A DNA stretch of 64,000 nt from Verrucomicrobiota bacterium (GCA_963205455.1 CAUJJL010000045.1:1-64000), one strand, 5' to 3'. Counted from the stretch's first letter, positions 1 through 9,009 are shown. The notes: generated by a model not told the origin, from the letters alone. Translations and numbers: made by a program.

Positions 1-223
1 TGAGACCACACTGACCGGTAAGGGACACGAGCCGGAACTCTTCAACCTGCGCACAGACCCCGGCGAAACCAGAAACCTCGCAACTACCAACCCAACAAAG
101 GTCGCGGCACTGCGATCACAACTCGCCGCATGGCGGGAAGCAGTGGGTGCTCAGATGCCGACGGTGAATCCTGACTTCAACCCCACACGCATGAGTCAGG
201 GTGGTGGCAAGGGTTCAGATTGA
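1..223 (+). CDS. Sulfatase, C-terminal fragment (cut by window start)
   Basis: The reading frame is open from base 2 to the TGA at 221-223. It encodes the typical end of a type I (arylsulfatase A-like) sulfatase: the ELFNLRTDPGETRNLA element (the 'LYDLxxDPxExxNLA' signature) followed by a helix (LRSQLAAWREAVGAQMP) and the tail NPDFNPTR. The catalytic part lies outside the window, so substrate cannot be judged. It converges on the minus-strand hydrolase that ends at 231, only 7 bases away. Assignment to the family is firm; everything else is unknown. Confidence 0.85.
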   Translation, partial: ETTLTGKGHEPELFNLRTDPGETRNLATTNPTKVAALRSQLAAWREAVGAQMPTVNPDFNPTRMSQGGGKGSD

Positions 224-230
224 ACTGACC

Positions 231-2336
231 TCAGGCAGGAACTCCAGCCGCGGATGCAGGCTCGATCTGGCGGAGCTGCTTTCGCTTCAGTTCCCGGTAG
301 CAGTCGGGCAGATCGAATGATTTCAGCACTCCCGGCACCAGTGCGGCCCACGGCCAGTCATAGTCCCGGGTTTCCGCTACGTCAGCATAGCTGGTAAGCG
401 CGTGCTTCAGGGTCACCTGCACCACCCGATCATGCAGCACCGCTGCGAAGGTACCCGGAACTGCACCCCAACCGCGCGCCACAAGGTGGACTTCCTCGTG
501 ATCGAAGCCTCCCAACCAGTCCAGAACGCGCAGCAAGTCATGCGTGCGCTGACCGGCGGTGGGATAATCGAACAATACGCCGAAGCCTGCGTGCATGTTG
601 TCGACCCTGCTCTTCAGCGGATTGTCCGGGGTTGAGAGCCCCGGCTGCGATTCTCCCATACCTCTGAGGTCGCATGCGTAGAATGCGGCCTCTGGCTCTG
701 CATCGCACATCTGCTTCAGCCACGGATCGGTCCGCAGTTCGACGTCGGCTGATCGGTGCGAGACATACAGCACCGCGCGTCGAGGGCCACGGGGTGGCCG
801 GGATAGTAGCCGACCATCGCTGAGACGATAGACGAATACCTGAATATCCGGCTCCGTTTCCAAGAGGTATTCGCCATGGTTCTTCTTCGGGAAGCCTCGA
901 GAACTTGTCCCTGTCATGATCCGATACTCGGGCACACCTTCTCGTGCCGGAAGCTTCAACGTTGCAATGATCTTTTCGACCAATGCAGCGCCGGTCAACT
1001 GCGGTCGTGAGGCTCGCAGCTTCTTCGAGAGATCACGGCCATGCGAAAATTCGCTGGTCGACTGAATATCGGCCACCTGCCCGTGCGGCGTACACAGGAG
1101 ATCCTCCGGCTTCTCCCTTGTGATCTCAGGTTCTCCATTGTTTCCGGAAATCCCGGTCCAGCGATTGAACCAGGCATACATCGCTTCACGATTGGGTTTC
1201 GAAAAGCCATGGGAGCCCGTGCCGAGGATCGCGGCAAAATTCTGTTCAGCCCCCAGCAGTCGGTAGAGAGATCGGAGACGGGCGCTGGCCTCCTCGAATC
1301 CGCGGGCATCGAAAAAGTCGTTTTCTTGCCCGAAAAGCATCACGGGGCGCGGCGCCATCGCGGCGATGAAATCGGAATGGTCCAAACCTTGGGCGAGCAA
1401 GCCCCACGGCAGATTCTCCGGATCGAGAGGTCGCTCGTTTTCGACTATTCTTCGCAGCGAGGTCACATTGCAACTCGGTGCCGCCATCGTGAGCCGCTCA
1501 TCAAATCCGCAGAGCAGTTTCGTCTGGTTTCCACCCCCGGAACTGCCCGTGATCCCGAGATGCCTGGCATCCACCTCAGGTCGCTCGATGAGATAGTCCA
1601 GGGAACGGATGCAGTCCCACAGGAACCACGCGGGCAGGGTTTCACCCACCAAGGGCATGCGCACCCCGCTGTAAATGTGCTCGCCGGTGCCGCGACCATG
1701 CGCCGGCTGAAGGTCGGACCCAACATATTGGTAGCGCTCGCCCTGGCCGATGGGGTCGAAGGCCAGAGCCACATAGCCCTGCTTCACCATACCTTGGGCA
1801 AGTGTCTGGGAACCGAGCTTGCCCGAACCGAAATGCCCCACGGGAACGAGCACGCCGGGGAAGGGTCCGGGACGGCCGGTCGGAATGTGGAGATTGGCCG
1901 TCACGAGAAAGCCCGGTCGGCTTTCGTAAATGACGTTCTCGATCTGGTAGCCGTCGCGCCTGTGAGTGCCGGTGACGCGAGCCTTAAGCGGCGTCTTTCC
2001 CGGCATCGGTCCGAAACACCGGCGCAGGCGTTCACGCACATCTGCGACATAGCGTTCCGCATCCGCCTTTGTACGCAAGGCGCCGCGGCGCGCATCCCCC
2101 TCACGCATCACCTCGCGCACCCGCCGCACGTAGTATTCCTGGACGGAGCGCGGTGATCGATTGAGTGCGACCAAGGGCCCGGAGGATATGGCATCGGCGG
2201 GGCTTTCGTCGCCCTCCGCCTCCGCTGTTGGAGGCCGCTCGGCTCGGCCAGCAGCGGTTGCAATTGAGGGCAAGGTGGCACCGAAGAGCGCAAGTCCGCT
2301 CTGATGAATCATTCGACGACGAGTAACGTGAATCAT
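231..2336 (-). CDS. Exported alpha/beta hydrolase (acetylxylan-esterase-like), two hydrolase folds
   Basis: 701 residues from the ATG at 2336. The N-terminus TRRRMIHQSGLALFGA resembles a Tat signal. The first domain (about 110-400) is an alpha/beta hydrolase with nucleophile motif GSSGG (Ser266), a likely Asp in GQENDFFD and His in GTGSHGF; this type is common among bacterial carbohydrate esterases of the acetylxylan esterase group. A second hydrolase-like fold follows (about 500-690), but its elbow reads ARGWGA with Gly in place of Ser, so it is probably inactive. It lies downstream of the TonB receptor on the same strand with a 297-base gap. A role in removing ester groups from the imported glycan is inference. 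Confidence 0.75.
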   Translation of the reverse strand: MIHVTRRRMIHQSGLALFGATLPSIATAAGRAERPPTAEAEGDESPADAISSGPLVALNRSPRSVQEYYVRRVREVMREGDARRGALRTKADAERYVADVRERLRRCFGPMPGKTPLKARVTGTHRRDGYQIENVIYESRPGFLVTANLHIPTGRPGPFPGVLVPVGHFGSGKLGSQTLAQGMVKQGYVALAFDPIGQGERYQYVGSDLQPAHGRGTGEHIYSGVRMPLVGETLPAWFLWDCIRSLDYLIERPEVDARHLGITGSSGGGNQTKLLCGFDERLTMAAPSCNVTSLRRIVENERPLDPENLPWGLLAQGLDHSDFIAAMAPRPVMLFGQENDFFDARGFEEASARLRSLYRLLGAEQNFAAILGTGSHGFSKPNREAMYAWFNRWTGISGNNGEPEITREKPEDLLCTPHGQVADIQSTSEFSHGRDLSKKLRASRPQLTGAALVEKIIATLKLPAREGVPEYRIMTGTSSRGFPKKNHGEYLLETEPDIQVFVYRLSDGRLLSRPPRGPRRAVLYVSHRSADVELRTDPWLKQMCDAEPEAAFYACDLRGMGESQPGLSTPDNPLKSRVDNMHAGFGVLFDYPTAGQRTHDLLRVLDWLGGFDHEEVHLVARGWGAVPGTFAAVLHDRVVQVTLKHALTSYADVAETRDYDWPWAALVPGVLKSFDLPDCYRELKRKQLRQIEPASAAGVPA

Positions 2337-2633
2337 GACCGGCGGGGTGACTGAAATTTGAGCGCTCTCGCAAAAGTGTCAGGCGGTGTGCCTGAACTTG
2401 CGTTGCTTCGGCGAGCTTGTCCCGAAATAGGCACGGGACAAGCAATCCGTCAGACCAAAATCCTGTTGGACGCTATGCGTTGGGAAAACCTCCATCGCAT
2501 CTGGCCACAACTCCGTGAAGGGGCCACACCCCTGCGTGCACGAGGTGCTCACTAACACCATGCCCATTTCCAACGGGATCGCAGGCATCAGCACGAGGCA
2601 AACAGGCTCGGCACATCGGCGGAGGCCTATCGC
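2337..2633. other. Intergenic region between hydrolase and TonB receptor
   Basis: 297 bases between two minus-strand genes. Short open frames exist on both strands but none has a recognisable product or ribosome site. The only structure I see is a perfect 10-bp inverted repeat (2415-2443), listed separately. Confidence 0.5.
2415..2443. repeat. Perfect inverted repeat, 10-bp arms, 9-base loop
   Basis: GCTTGTCCCG at 2415-2424 and its exact complement CGGGACAAGC at 2434-2443, loop AAATAGGCA. It sits downstream of the TonB receptor stop and upstream of the hydrolase on the minus strand. No T-run follows on either strand, so it is not a textbook intrinsic terminator; an mRNA-stabilising hairpin, an attenuating element or a dispersed REP-like repeat are all possible. 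Confidence 0.55.
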
Positions 2634-5600
2634 TCAGAGATCGAAGGTCGTCGTGAAAATTATCGTCCGCGGCGGCACGATGCGGAAGGTGTGAGGTTCA
2701 CCGGTGGGATAAGCCCCAACGGGCTGGAGGCGGGCGTGCGATTCCTGGATGTTTCGCACATTCAACTGAAAACGGGCACGCACCTTGTCGCCGAAAAGTC
2801 GCGTCTGGTAGCTCGCAAAGGCATCGAAATACGCATGCGCCTTGTCCCAGATGGGACGGCTCGGATCGAGCTGCTCCGCTATCTCGATATTGCCGTCGAT
2901 CGGGATGCCATAGAATCCGATCGCACCTTTGCTTTCATAACGAACACCCCCGCCGACGGTCATGTTCTTCAGGAACCGGTTTTGGCTGATTCCGGCAAGT
3001 TTGTAGCTCGTGGCGAGATTGAAACGCCATTCACGCACCTGCGGACGCGAGGTACCCTGGGTCGCGCCTTCGATTCGAAGCGGGGTAATGACACTCGTGT
3101 TGATGAAGTCGCGAGGAGTGCGCGCGGCGGGATCCGGCAGGGTCCCCGTGTATCCGGTATCGAGCCATTTTGTTCCCGTGCGCGGATCAATGATGGTTTC
3201 CCAAACGGCCATGCGCTGCGTGAGCCACGTGGTCAGGTTAGGCGATTGCGGACCGTCAATGGACTCGCTGCGCGTCACATTGGCGCGCAGCGTCCAGTAG
3301 TTGGAGGGATTGAAGCTTAACTCATATTCCTCACCCTTGGCCAGAATGTCGGTTGAGTCCGCAAGGTTGTTGCTTTGCCAGGCGCTGAACACCTCCGGGG
3401 CAATCCCCTGGATGCGGTAGGCTTCGGCGTCGGCCTGGGCAGCCGTCATCGAAGGATTGCGCTGCAGAAGCCAGTTCGTCGCCTGGCTGTGCAGATTGAA
3501 GACGTAGTGATTGGGCGCGATGTCAAAATCGGCATCGATAAGGCGCTTGGCCAGATTGCTTGCCTGTCCTGCCCGGGAATTGAGCTGCAGCGTTGTATAG
3601 TGATTGGCACGCAGCATGAACTTGCTGCCGAAGCTGAGAATGATGCCATAATCCTTGCCGACGGAGCCTGGGTTGGGCAGCTCCTGAAGGAGGATGTTGA
3701 TTGCAGGATCCTCAGGTTTGAAGCTGTCGGCACGATTGTAGTAGAAACTCAGGCCTTGCAGGGCCGAGGCCATCCTGCCCGTCCAGCCCTCGCCGCGGCT
3801 GGCATCCTCAATGGCGCGCCACCCACGGAAGGGCCTAAGGACTGCCCCCTTGGTGGTCGTTTCGCCGCTGCGGATATCCCAGTCACCCCGCCAGCCGCGC
3901 ATGCTGTCAAAATCGAAGTCGATTCCGTTCGGCATGAGGGCGACCCGGTTCTGGCGCTTGAATCCCGTCTGATCGGATCGAAGACCGTAGGTGGTAACGA
4001 GCCGATTGTCGAAGAACGAACTTTGGATGATGAAGCCTTTCGTCTGCAGAAGATTCAGAAGCGAGTTGGCGTTTTCCCCTGCACTGGCCTCAGCGACGGC
4101 AGCCGTGCCGAAGGTGGCGACGTCGGTCACCCACTGCTTGGTCTGCGCATTGTACCAGGTGAAGTTATAGTTGCCGTCCTGTGCACGTGAGGGAGCGAAG
4201 TCGACATCCTGCCCGTTGGCATCGCCAAGATAATACTGAATGTACGGCCGGGTTGCGGTGGTCGATGCCACAAAGCCGTTGGTCGAGAGCTGATTTCCCT
4301 TCGGCTGGCCCGCGGGTGCATAGATCGGATTGTCCGAAATCAAGGCATCGCGGAAGTTATAGACATGATTCTTGGACTTGCGCTCCTCGTAATAGCCGAG
4401 GACCTGCTGCCTGCCCAGGAGCCTCCACCAAAACGACTTCTCCCGCGTGAGATCCAGCACATAAGCGAGCTGGGCGCGGTAGCTGTCCCTCTCATAGGGA
4501 GACTCCGTCCAGACGCGCTCGGCCGCTCCGATGTAGGGCTTGAGAAAAAACGGGTTTGCGCTGCCATCAAGCAGGCGGGAATTGGGGTTTACGTAAATGT
4601 ATCCCGAGGTGCCGACGCCGGCAACGCTGCCCACCGTGTTCCGGCGGCGACGGTCGGCATCTTCACGCTGCCATGCGAGTTGAACAGCCACCGTGTTGCG
4701 GTCGGTGTTGAGAATGTACTGCTCGAATTCGACTGTTGAGGTGTCGACCTCTTCACGCTGGTAGTTTGGCGCGGCGAGATTGACATGAGCGTAGTCGTAA
4801 ATGTCGGGGTCTGAAATCGCACGAATCGTGGTAAAGAGCGGCCGCCCGTCGCGGATGGGCTCGGGAACGCTTTCGAGCAGGCGGTTGATTCCGGCGACGT
4901 TGGCTGCGCCGTTGGTAGCCGTGGCTGCGGGCATGCGGCCTATCTCCCAAAGCTGAACTCCCCCCTGATCGACATACATCACGGGGCCGTTACGATTCAG
5001 GTTGGCCAGTCCAACGGGATTTGTCGTTCCCGTATATGCCTTCGAAACGCCGTTGACCGTCGCGATCTGTGTTACGGGATCCCAGGTGGGACTGCCGAGC
5101 GACTTCCAGTAGGATATGCCGTCGCGCGGCGTCATGGTGTTGGCACGGGTGCCGTCGGAAAAATAGGACTGAAATGACGCCCTCAGCGTCGTGTACTTGA
5201 ATGGCTGAAGACGGATCATGGCATTCAGCCGACGGGTATTCATGCCGGAAGGCTTTTGCACGTCCTCATCATGCTGATAGACGCCGCTTACGCGGGCGGC
5301 GAGTTTGCCCTTTATCAGAGGCCGGTTCAGGTCGAAAGACGTACGCCAACCGTCATTGTTGTCGAAACGCACCTGGGTGGTGGTGATCGCCCGGTTGAGA
5401 TTGGCCGAAGCGGCAACCATGTTTACGGTGCCCGAACCTTCACCGAGTCCGAAGAGATTGGAGTTGGGACCGCGGCTGATCTCGATCGCGTCGATGTCAA
5501 TGGGATCCACCGGCACACGGCCGCTGGTTGCGAAACCTGAACGCGACACGTTGGCGGAGCCTATGCCGCGAAGCCGGTTGGACGACTGACGGTCTGTCAT

Positions 5601-6107
5601 GACCTTGTCCGTGATGTAGCCTTTGCGGTTGACCTCGAAGTCCGTATAGGTGTCCGCACTTTCCGCGCCCGCCTCGTAGGCAAAGACATCGTTGATGTCG
5701 AGCATGGCAAAATCCATCATCTGCTGCTTTGTCACAACCGAGATCGACGAACCCAGGTCCTCAAGCTTGGTATTGAGCCGCGTGCCCGACATCGTGTTGG
5801 TCGCGAGGTAGCCGGTGTTGCTTTCAGTGACCTCAAAGGGGGAAAGGGTTACGGTGCCTGAACCGGCGGTGTCCTCCGCCCCTGAGGATCCCTTGGACTC
5901 ATTCGCGCGCGCCGCTGCCTCATCCTTCGCATCGATGCGCCCATCATTGTTCAGGTCATAGCTCTTCGGATCAGCGGCATCGCGTTCCGCGGGTTTCACC
6001 TGCGCCTTGATGACGCCCGGTGTCAGGGCCACCAGAATAAGGAAGCACATCAGTGCACTACAGAAGCGAAACGGTACGTGATCGCAGTGTGTTGGGGAGG
6101 AATGCAT
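2634..6107 (-). CDS. TonB-dependent outer-membrane receptor with N-terminal dockerin-like Ca loop
   Basis: 1157 residues if started at the ATG at 6107; an upstream frame reaches 6203 but the signal sequence (CSALMCFLILVALTPGVIKAQ) begins after 6107, which supports the shorter start. Between signal peptide and plug there is a DxNxDGxIDxxD loop (residues 51-62), which looks like one dockerin/EF-hand calcium site. The plug begins with LSPFEVTESNTGY and GTRLNTKLEDLGSSISVVT, the Opitutaceae-type lead-in, and contains the EISRGPNSNLFG segment; a 22-strand-type barrel follows and ends in the aromatic-rich IIFTTTFDL. No carboxypeptidase-like domain is present. It should import an oligosaccharide across the outer membrane. 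The LacI gene lies upstream and a shared 22-bp element at 6225-6246 probably controls it. Confidence 0.93.
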   Translation of the reverse strand: MHSSPTHCDHVPFRFCSALMCFLILVALTPGVIKAQVKPAERDAADPKSYDLNNDGRIDAKDEAAARANESKGSSGAEDTAGSGTVTLSPFEVTESNTGYLATNTMSGTRLNTKLEDLGSSISVVTKQQMMDFAMLDINDVFAYEAGAESADTYTDFEVNRKGYITDKVMTDRQSSNRLRGIGSANVSRSGFATSGRVPVDPIDIDAIEISRGPNSNLFGLGEGSGTVNMVAASANLNRAITTTQVRFDNNDGWRTSFDLNRPLIKGKLAARVSGVYQHDEDVQKPSGMNTRRLNAMIRLQPFKYTTLRASFQSYFSDGTRANTMTPRDGISYWKSLGSPTWDPVTQIATVNGVSKAYTGTTNPVGLANLNRNGPVMYVDQGGVQLWEIGRMPAATATNGAANVAGINRLLESVPEPIRDGRPLFTTIRAISDPDIYDYAHVNLAAPNYQREEVDTSTVEFEQYILNTDRNTVAVQLAWQREDADRRRRNTVGSVAGVGTSGYIYVNPNSRLLDGSANPFFLKPYIGAAERVWTESPYERDSYRAQLAYVLDLTREKSFWWRLLGRQQVLGYYEERKSKNHVYNFRDALISDNPIYAPAGQPKGNQLSTNGFVASTTATRPYIQYYLGDANGQDVDFAPSRAQDGNYNFTWYNAQTKQWVTDVATFGTAAVAEASAGENANSLLNLLQTKGFIIQSSFFDNRLVTTYGLRSDQTGFKRQNRVALMPNGIDFDFDSMRGWRGDWDIRSGETTTKGAVLRPFRGWRAIEDASRGEGWTGRMASALQGLSFYYNRADSFKPEDPAINILLQELPNPGSVGKDYGIILSFGSKFMLRANHYTTLQLNSRAGQASNLAKRLIDADFDIAPNHYVFNLHSQATNWLLQRNPSMTAAQADAEAYRIQGIAPEVFSAWQSNNLADSTDILAKGEEYELSFNPSNYWTLRANVTRSESIDGPQSPNLTTWLTQRMAVWETIIDPRTGTKWLDTGYTGTLPDPAARTPRDFINTSVITPLRIEGATQGTSRPQVREWRFNLATSYKLAGISQNRFLKNMTVGGGVRYESKGAIGFYGIPIDGNIEIAEQLDPSRPIWDKAHAYFDAFASYQTRLFGDKVRARFQLNVRNIQESHARLQPVGAYPTGEPHTFRIVPPRTIIFTTTFDL
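5919..5957 (-). other. Dockerin/EF-hand-like calcium loop inside the TonB receptor
   Basis: Residues 51-63 of the receptor read DLNNDGRIDAKDE. Asp1, Asn3, Asp5, Gly6, Ile8, Asp9 and Asp12 fit the dockerin-type loop. Only one loop is present, whereas true dockerins have two. It is placed directly after the signal peptide, on the periplasmic side of the plug. Confidence 0.6.
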
Positions 6108-6224
6108 GGGTGAGGTCGGTTGAGGGGGGGGCCTGTGACTGCGCAGCCTCCGACCACCTGGCAGGGATGGGCAGGGCGGTGCGAAAGGGAGCCAAGCCGC
6201 CAACCCGGGCCGAATGCAACCCGT

Positions 6225-6246
6225 CGCTTACTTTTGTCGTATTAGT
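6225..6246 (-). promoter_or_regulatory. 22-bp element upstream of TonB receptor (copy 1, probable LacI operator)
   Basis: Read toward the receptor (minus strand) the element is ACTAATACGACAAAAGTAAG plus CG. It matches the element at 7406-7427 at 20 of 22 positions, in the same orientation relative to the transport gene it precedes. It overlaps the stop codon of the LacI gene and lies about 120 bases upstream of the receptor start. It is only partly palindromic (TACT...AGTA arms), so the binding protein is inferred from position. Confidence 0.6.
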
Positions 6247-7297
6247 AGACGTGAGCCTCCTGTGAGGGCAGTGAGCGGACCGAGTCCCCGTCGATCCACT
6301 CGCCACGAATGACACTCAACACGGGACGCGAAGGTATGCCTCGCTCACCCCGTGAAAGCTGTCCAACAACCCCGTCGACGGCCGCCGATCCGACGTGATG
6401 CCAGTCCTCATCAATGCAGGCGCACCCTTCATCAGGCAGCAAGGCCGCAAGGCACGCGATCCCAATGTCCTCCGGGGCGGACATGCCCAGATCCCGGAGC
6501 CATTGTCGAATCGGATAGGCCCCTCCGCACAGCACCGCATCCGGTCGGTAGGAACGCAGCCACCGACCAAGTGCTGTCTTGGCACCGGCAGCAGGCAGAC
6601 TGGCAATCGCCTTTGGCGCAATCCTGCCTTTCTCAAATCCAAATGCACAAAATGCAGCGAGCCAACTGCGATGCACGCGCAGGTTGAGCTGCTCATCCAG
6701 CACGATGCCGATCCGCTGGTATCCGCGGGCGCGCAATTGCTCCAGCGCGATCAACACGGAATCGAAATGAGCCGTCACAACACGATGCAGGAGCGGGGAT
6801 TCCAGCGTGTAACCAATCGCGACAGTGGCAAACTTCTCCCAGGGGAGTGACAACGAGGAGCCGCTTGAAAGGGGAAACACGATCACCCCTTCGATGCCTC
6901 GCGCCTGAAGGACTTTGGAAACGCGGGCGGCACTCATCCCATTGCGCCCCATTCCAAACTCCTCGAGCGCGTAGCCCAGTTCTTTCGCGCGCTGGCGCGC
7001 ACCCTCCCATTGGAGGCGCCAGGTGGGATACCTCCGGTATTCAGAGAGTTCGGGCCAATCCGTCACCGCGGCCAGGGTGGGTCTGTACTTTCTTGGGCGC
7101 TTCGAACGAATCTGGGCCATGAGGGATGAAATGCCCGCATGAGGCTGATAGCCCAGTTTCCGCGCGACAGCGCGGATGCGCTCACGAGTCGCACGCGGGA
7201 TGCTCGGATCATTGCGCAGAGCCAGAGAGACCGCGGTCTGACTGACTCCCGCGGCCTTGCCGACGTCTGACATGGTTACGAGGACAACCTTCCCCAT
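6242..7297 (-). CDS. LacI/GalR-family transcriptional regulator
   Basis: 351 residues from the ATG at 7297; the frame extends to a TTG at 7333, and an ATG at 7273 is also possible. The N-terminal helix-turn-helix is clear (VTMSDVGKAAGVSQTAVSLA, then the hinge-type RERIRAVARKLGYQPHAG). The rest is a periplasmic-binding-protein-like sensor (LQARGIEGVIVFPL, RGYQRIGIVLD, DIGIACLA). It lies between the TonB receptor it probably controls (downstream, same strand) and the divergent MFS transporter. Near-identical 22-bp elements flank the gene, which suggests control of both transport genes and of itself. The ligand is unknown, probably a sugar or sugar derivative. Confidence 0.93.
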   Translation of the reverse strand: MGKVVLVTMSDVGKAAGVSQTAVSLALRNDPSIPRATRERIRAVARKLGYQPHAGISSLMAQIRSKRPRKYRPTLAAVTDWPELSEYRRYPTWRLQWEGARQRAKELGYALEEFGMGRNGMSAARVSKVLQARGIEGVIVFPLSSGSSLSLPWEKFATVAIGYTLESPLLHRVVTAHFDSVLIALEQLRARGYQRIGIVLDEQLNLRVHRSWLAAFCAFGFEKGRIAPKAIASLPAAGAKTALGRWLRSYRPDAVLCGGAYPIRQWLRDLGMSAPEDIGIACLAALLPDEGCACIDEDWHHVGSAAVDGVVGQLSRGERGIPSRPVLSVIRGEWIDGDSVRSLPSQEAHVY

Positions 7298-7644
7298 TCG
7301 CCGAAGAAGACGTCGAACCTGAACGGAATTCAACGAGGAAAATCCGGACTCCGGCGCGCGACCAGATTCTGCTGAGCCGGATAAATCGACACACGATCCG
7401 ACTCCACTAATACGAGAAAAGTAAACGTCGCATTGTGTCGGCTCGACTCAGCGGGCTGGCTGGCATCCGCAACGCCCCCGGTTTTGCGGTCCCCATTGCA
7501 CCAAGCCCGCAGACAACTGATGTCGACCCTTGATCCTCCTACGATTCATCACCCCTGAAATTCAAGCCGCGGCAGCATGCCCTGTCCTCGTTGATTGCAA
7601 ACGTCCCAAGCAATAGAAGATTGGCCCGTGCAACTCCCGCTGCA
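7298..7644. other. Divergent promoter region, LacI / MFS transporter
   Basis: 347 bases between the LacI start and the transporter start. It contains the 22-bp element at 7406-7427. No other gene is visible, and I could not place confident -35/-10 boxes. Confidence 0.5.
7406..7427 (+). promoter_or_regulatory. 22-bp element between LacI and MFS genes (copy 2, probable LacI operator)
   Basis: ACTAATACGAGAAAAGTAAA followed by CG; 20 of 22 bases equal the copy at 6225-6246 read on the minus strand. It lies about 110 bases upstream of the LacI start and about 218 bases upstream of the MFS start, so it could serve both divergent promoters. Confidence 0.6.
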
Positions 7645-9000
7645 ATGACCTCGACCGCACAAACCCCCTCTTCCAGGAGATTCACCCGAACCGTCTACTT
7701 TTTCGGCGCGTTGGGCGAACTGATGTTTGGCTACGATGTGGGCGTCATAGGCGTGGCATTGCTCTTCATTTCTCCGGAAATGCACCTGACACCCTTCAGC
7801 CAGGGGCTGGTGGTCAGCGCACTCCTGGCTGGTGCCGCCGTCGGAGTGGGTTGCTCGGGTGTCCTGTCGGATCGATTCGGTCGAAGGCCGCTGCTTCTCG
7901 CCATGGCAGTTCTGTTTGTCGTCGGTGGAATTGGAGGAGGCCTTGCCCCGTCAACGCTCTGGCTGATCGTGGCCCGTGGGGTTATGGGCATGGGCGTTGG
8001 GGCATCCGCCGTGGTTGTGATGGTATATTTGGCCGAACTCGCACCCACCGAACATCGGGGACGCATTGCCGCCCTCGGCCAGTTCATGCTCGTCTGCGGC
8101 ATCCTGCTGTCCTACATCGTTGCCTATCTGCTGCAACCGTGGGAGGCGTGGCGCTGGATGATCGGCATCAGTGCCGTCCCCTCGCTGATCCTGTTTGTCG
8201 GTCTACTGGCAATGCCGGAATCTCCGCGCTGGCTCGTCCAGGCAGGCCGTCCCTCGGAAGCTCGCGCGGTCCTGCAGCGCATCGGACAGGGCGCCCGTGC
8301 CGATGCCGAAATCGCGGCCATCCAGGAATCAATCCTATCGAGCCAGGTCGCAGCAATGGGCATGGGGCGCATTCTATCGGCGCCCGGGCTCCGACGTGCC
8401 CTCGTGGCGTGCTGCGGACTGGCCATCCTGGTCCAGCTCCTTGGTGTCAACACGATCATCTATTACGCACCGACCGTGCTCATCAACGTGGGCTTCGCCC
8501 AGAAGGGCGCGGTGGTCGCAAATCTGGGCATTGGCGCGACGAATGTGGCCATGACGGTTCTTGCGCTTTCATTGCTCGATCGCATCGGACGGCGGCGGCT
8601 TCTGCTGATCGGCTCGGTGCTGATGACGCTGGCGATGGTCTTCCTGGGCGGAGTCGGATCGGCGCAGGCGCCCAACGGCTGGCTCATGCTGGCCGGAATG
8701 CTGACATTCCTTGCCGCATTCGCGATGAGCTGGGGCGCATGCGTGCGCGTCGTCATCTCGGAGTTGCTGCCGCAGCAGGTCCGTGGCGCCATCATGGGCT
8801 ATGTGCTGGTCCTCAATTGGGCCGCGAATTTCAGCGTCGGACTTCTGTTTCCCGTGCTCGTGGCCCGACTGGGCGCCGGTCTCACCTTCCTCGCGTTCGC
8901 CGCGATGGGGGCCGTGTCCCTGGTGTTTGTATTCCGATTCGTGCCTGAAACCAAAGGCCAGACGCTCGAGGAAATTCAGGCATCGCTCCAGCGAGGCTGA
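7645..9000 (+). CDS. MFS transporter, sugar porter family
   Basis: 451 residues from ATG 7645 (the open frame starts at a TTG at 7591). Twelve hydrophobic segments are visible. Sugar-porter signatures are present: GYDVGVIGVAL in TM1, SDRFGRRPLLL between TM2 and TM3, the PESPRWL motif before the central loop, DRIGRRRLLL in the second half, and the C-terminal PETKGQTLEEIQ. It should move a monosaccharide or small sugar across the inner membrane. It stands alone with the following sulfatase (9 bases apart), divergent from LacI, and probably takes up the sugar released from what the TonB receptor imports. Confidence 0.93.
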   Translation: MTSTAQTPSSRRFTRTVYFFGALGELMFGYDVGVIGVALLFISPEMHLTPFSQGLVVSALLAGAAVGVGCSGVLSDRFGRRPLLLAMAVLFVVGGIGGGLAPSTLWLIVARGVMGMGVGASAVVVMVYLAELAPTEHRGRIAALGQFMLVCGILLSYIVAYLLQPWEAWRWMIGISAVPSLILFVGLLAMPESPRWLVQAGRPSEARAVLQRIGQGARADAEIAAIQESILSSQVAAMGMGRILSAPGLRRALVACCGLAILVQLLGVNTIIYYAPTVLINVGFAQKGAVVANLGIGATNVAMTVLALSLLDRIGRRRLLLIGSVLMTLAMVFLGGVGSAQAPNGWLMLAGMLTFLAAFAMSWGACVRVVISELLPQQVRGAIMGYVLVLNWAANFSVGLLFPVLVARLGAGLTFLAFAAMGAVSLVFVFRFVPETKGQTLEEIQASLQRG

Positions 9001-9009
9001 GAACACATC

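Noticed and set aside
1041-2156. 371-codon open frame on the plus strand, antisense to the alpha/beta hydrolase
   Set aside because: Its translation has no recognisable domain and follows from codon bias of the real gene on the other strand; the same holds for the long antisense frames at 18349-20034, 25934-26926, 28407-29402, 48928-50181 and 58908-60065.
6235-6244. TAATACGAC on the minus strand, as in the start of a T7-type phage promoter
   Set aside because: The downstream TCACTATAGG part is absent and no phage polymerase gene is in the window. The bases are better explained as part of the repeated 22-bp element.
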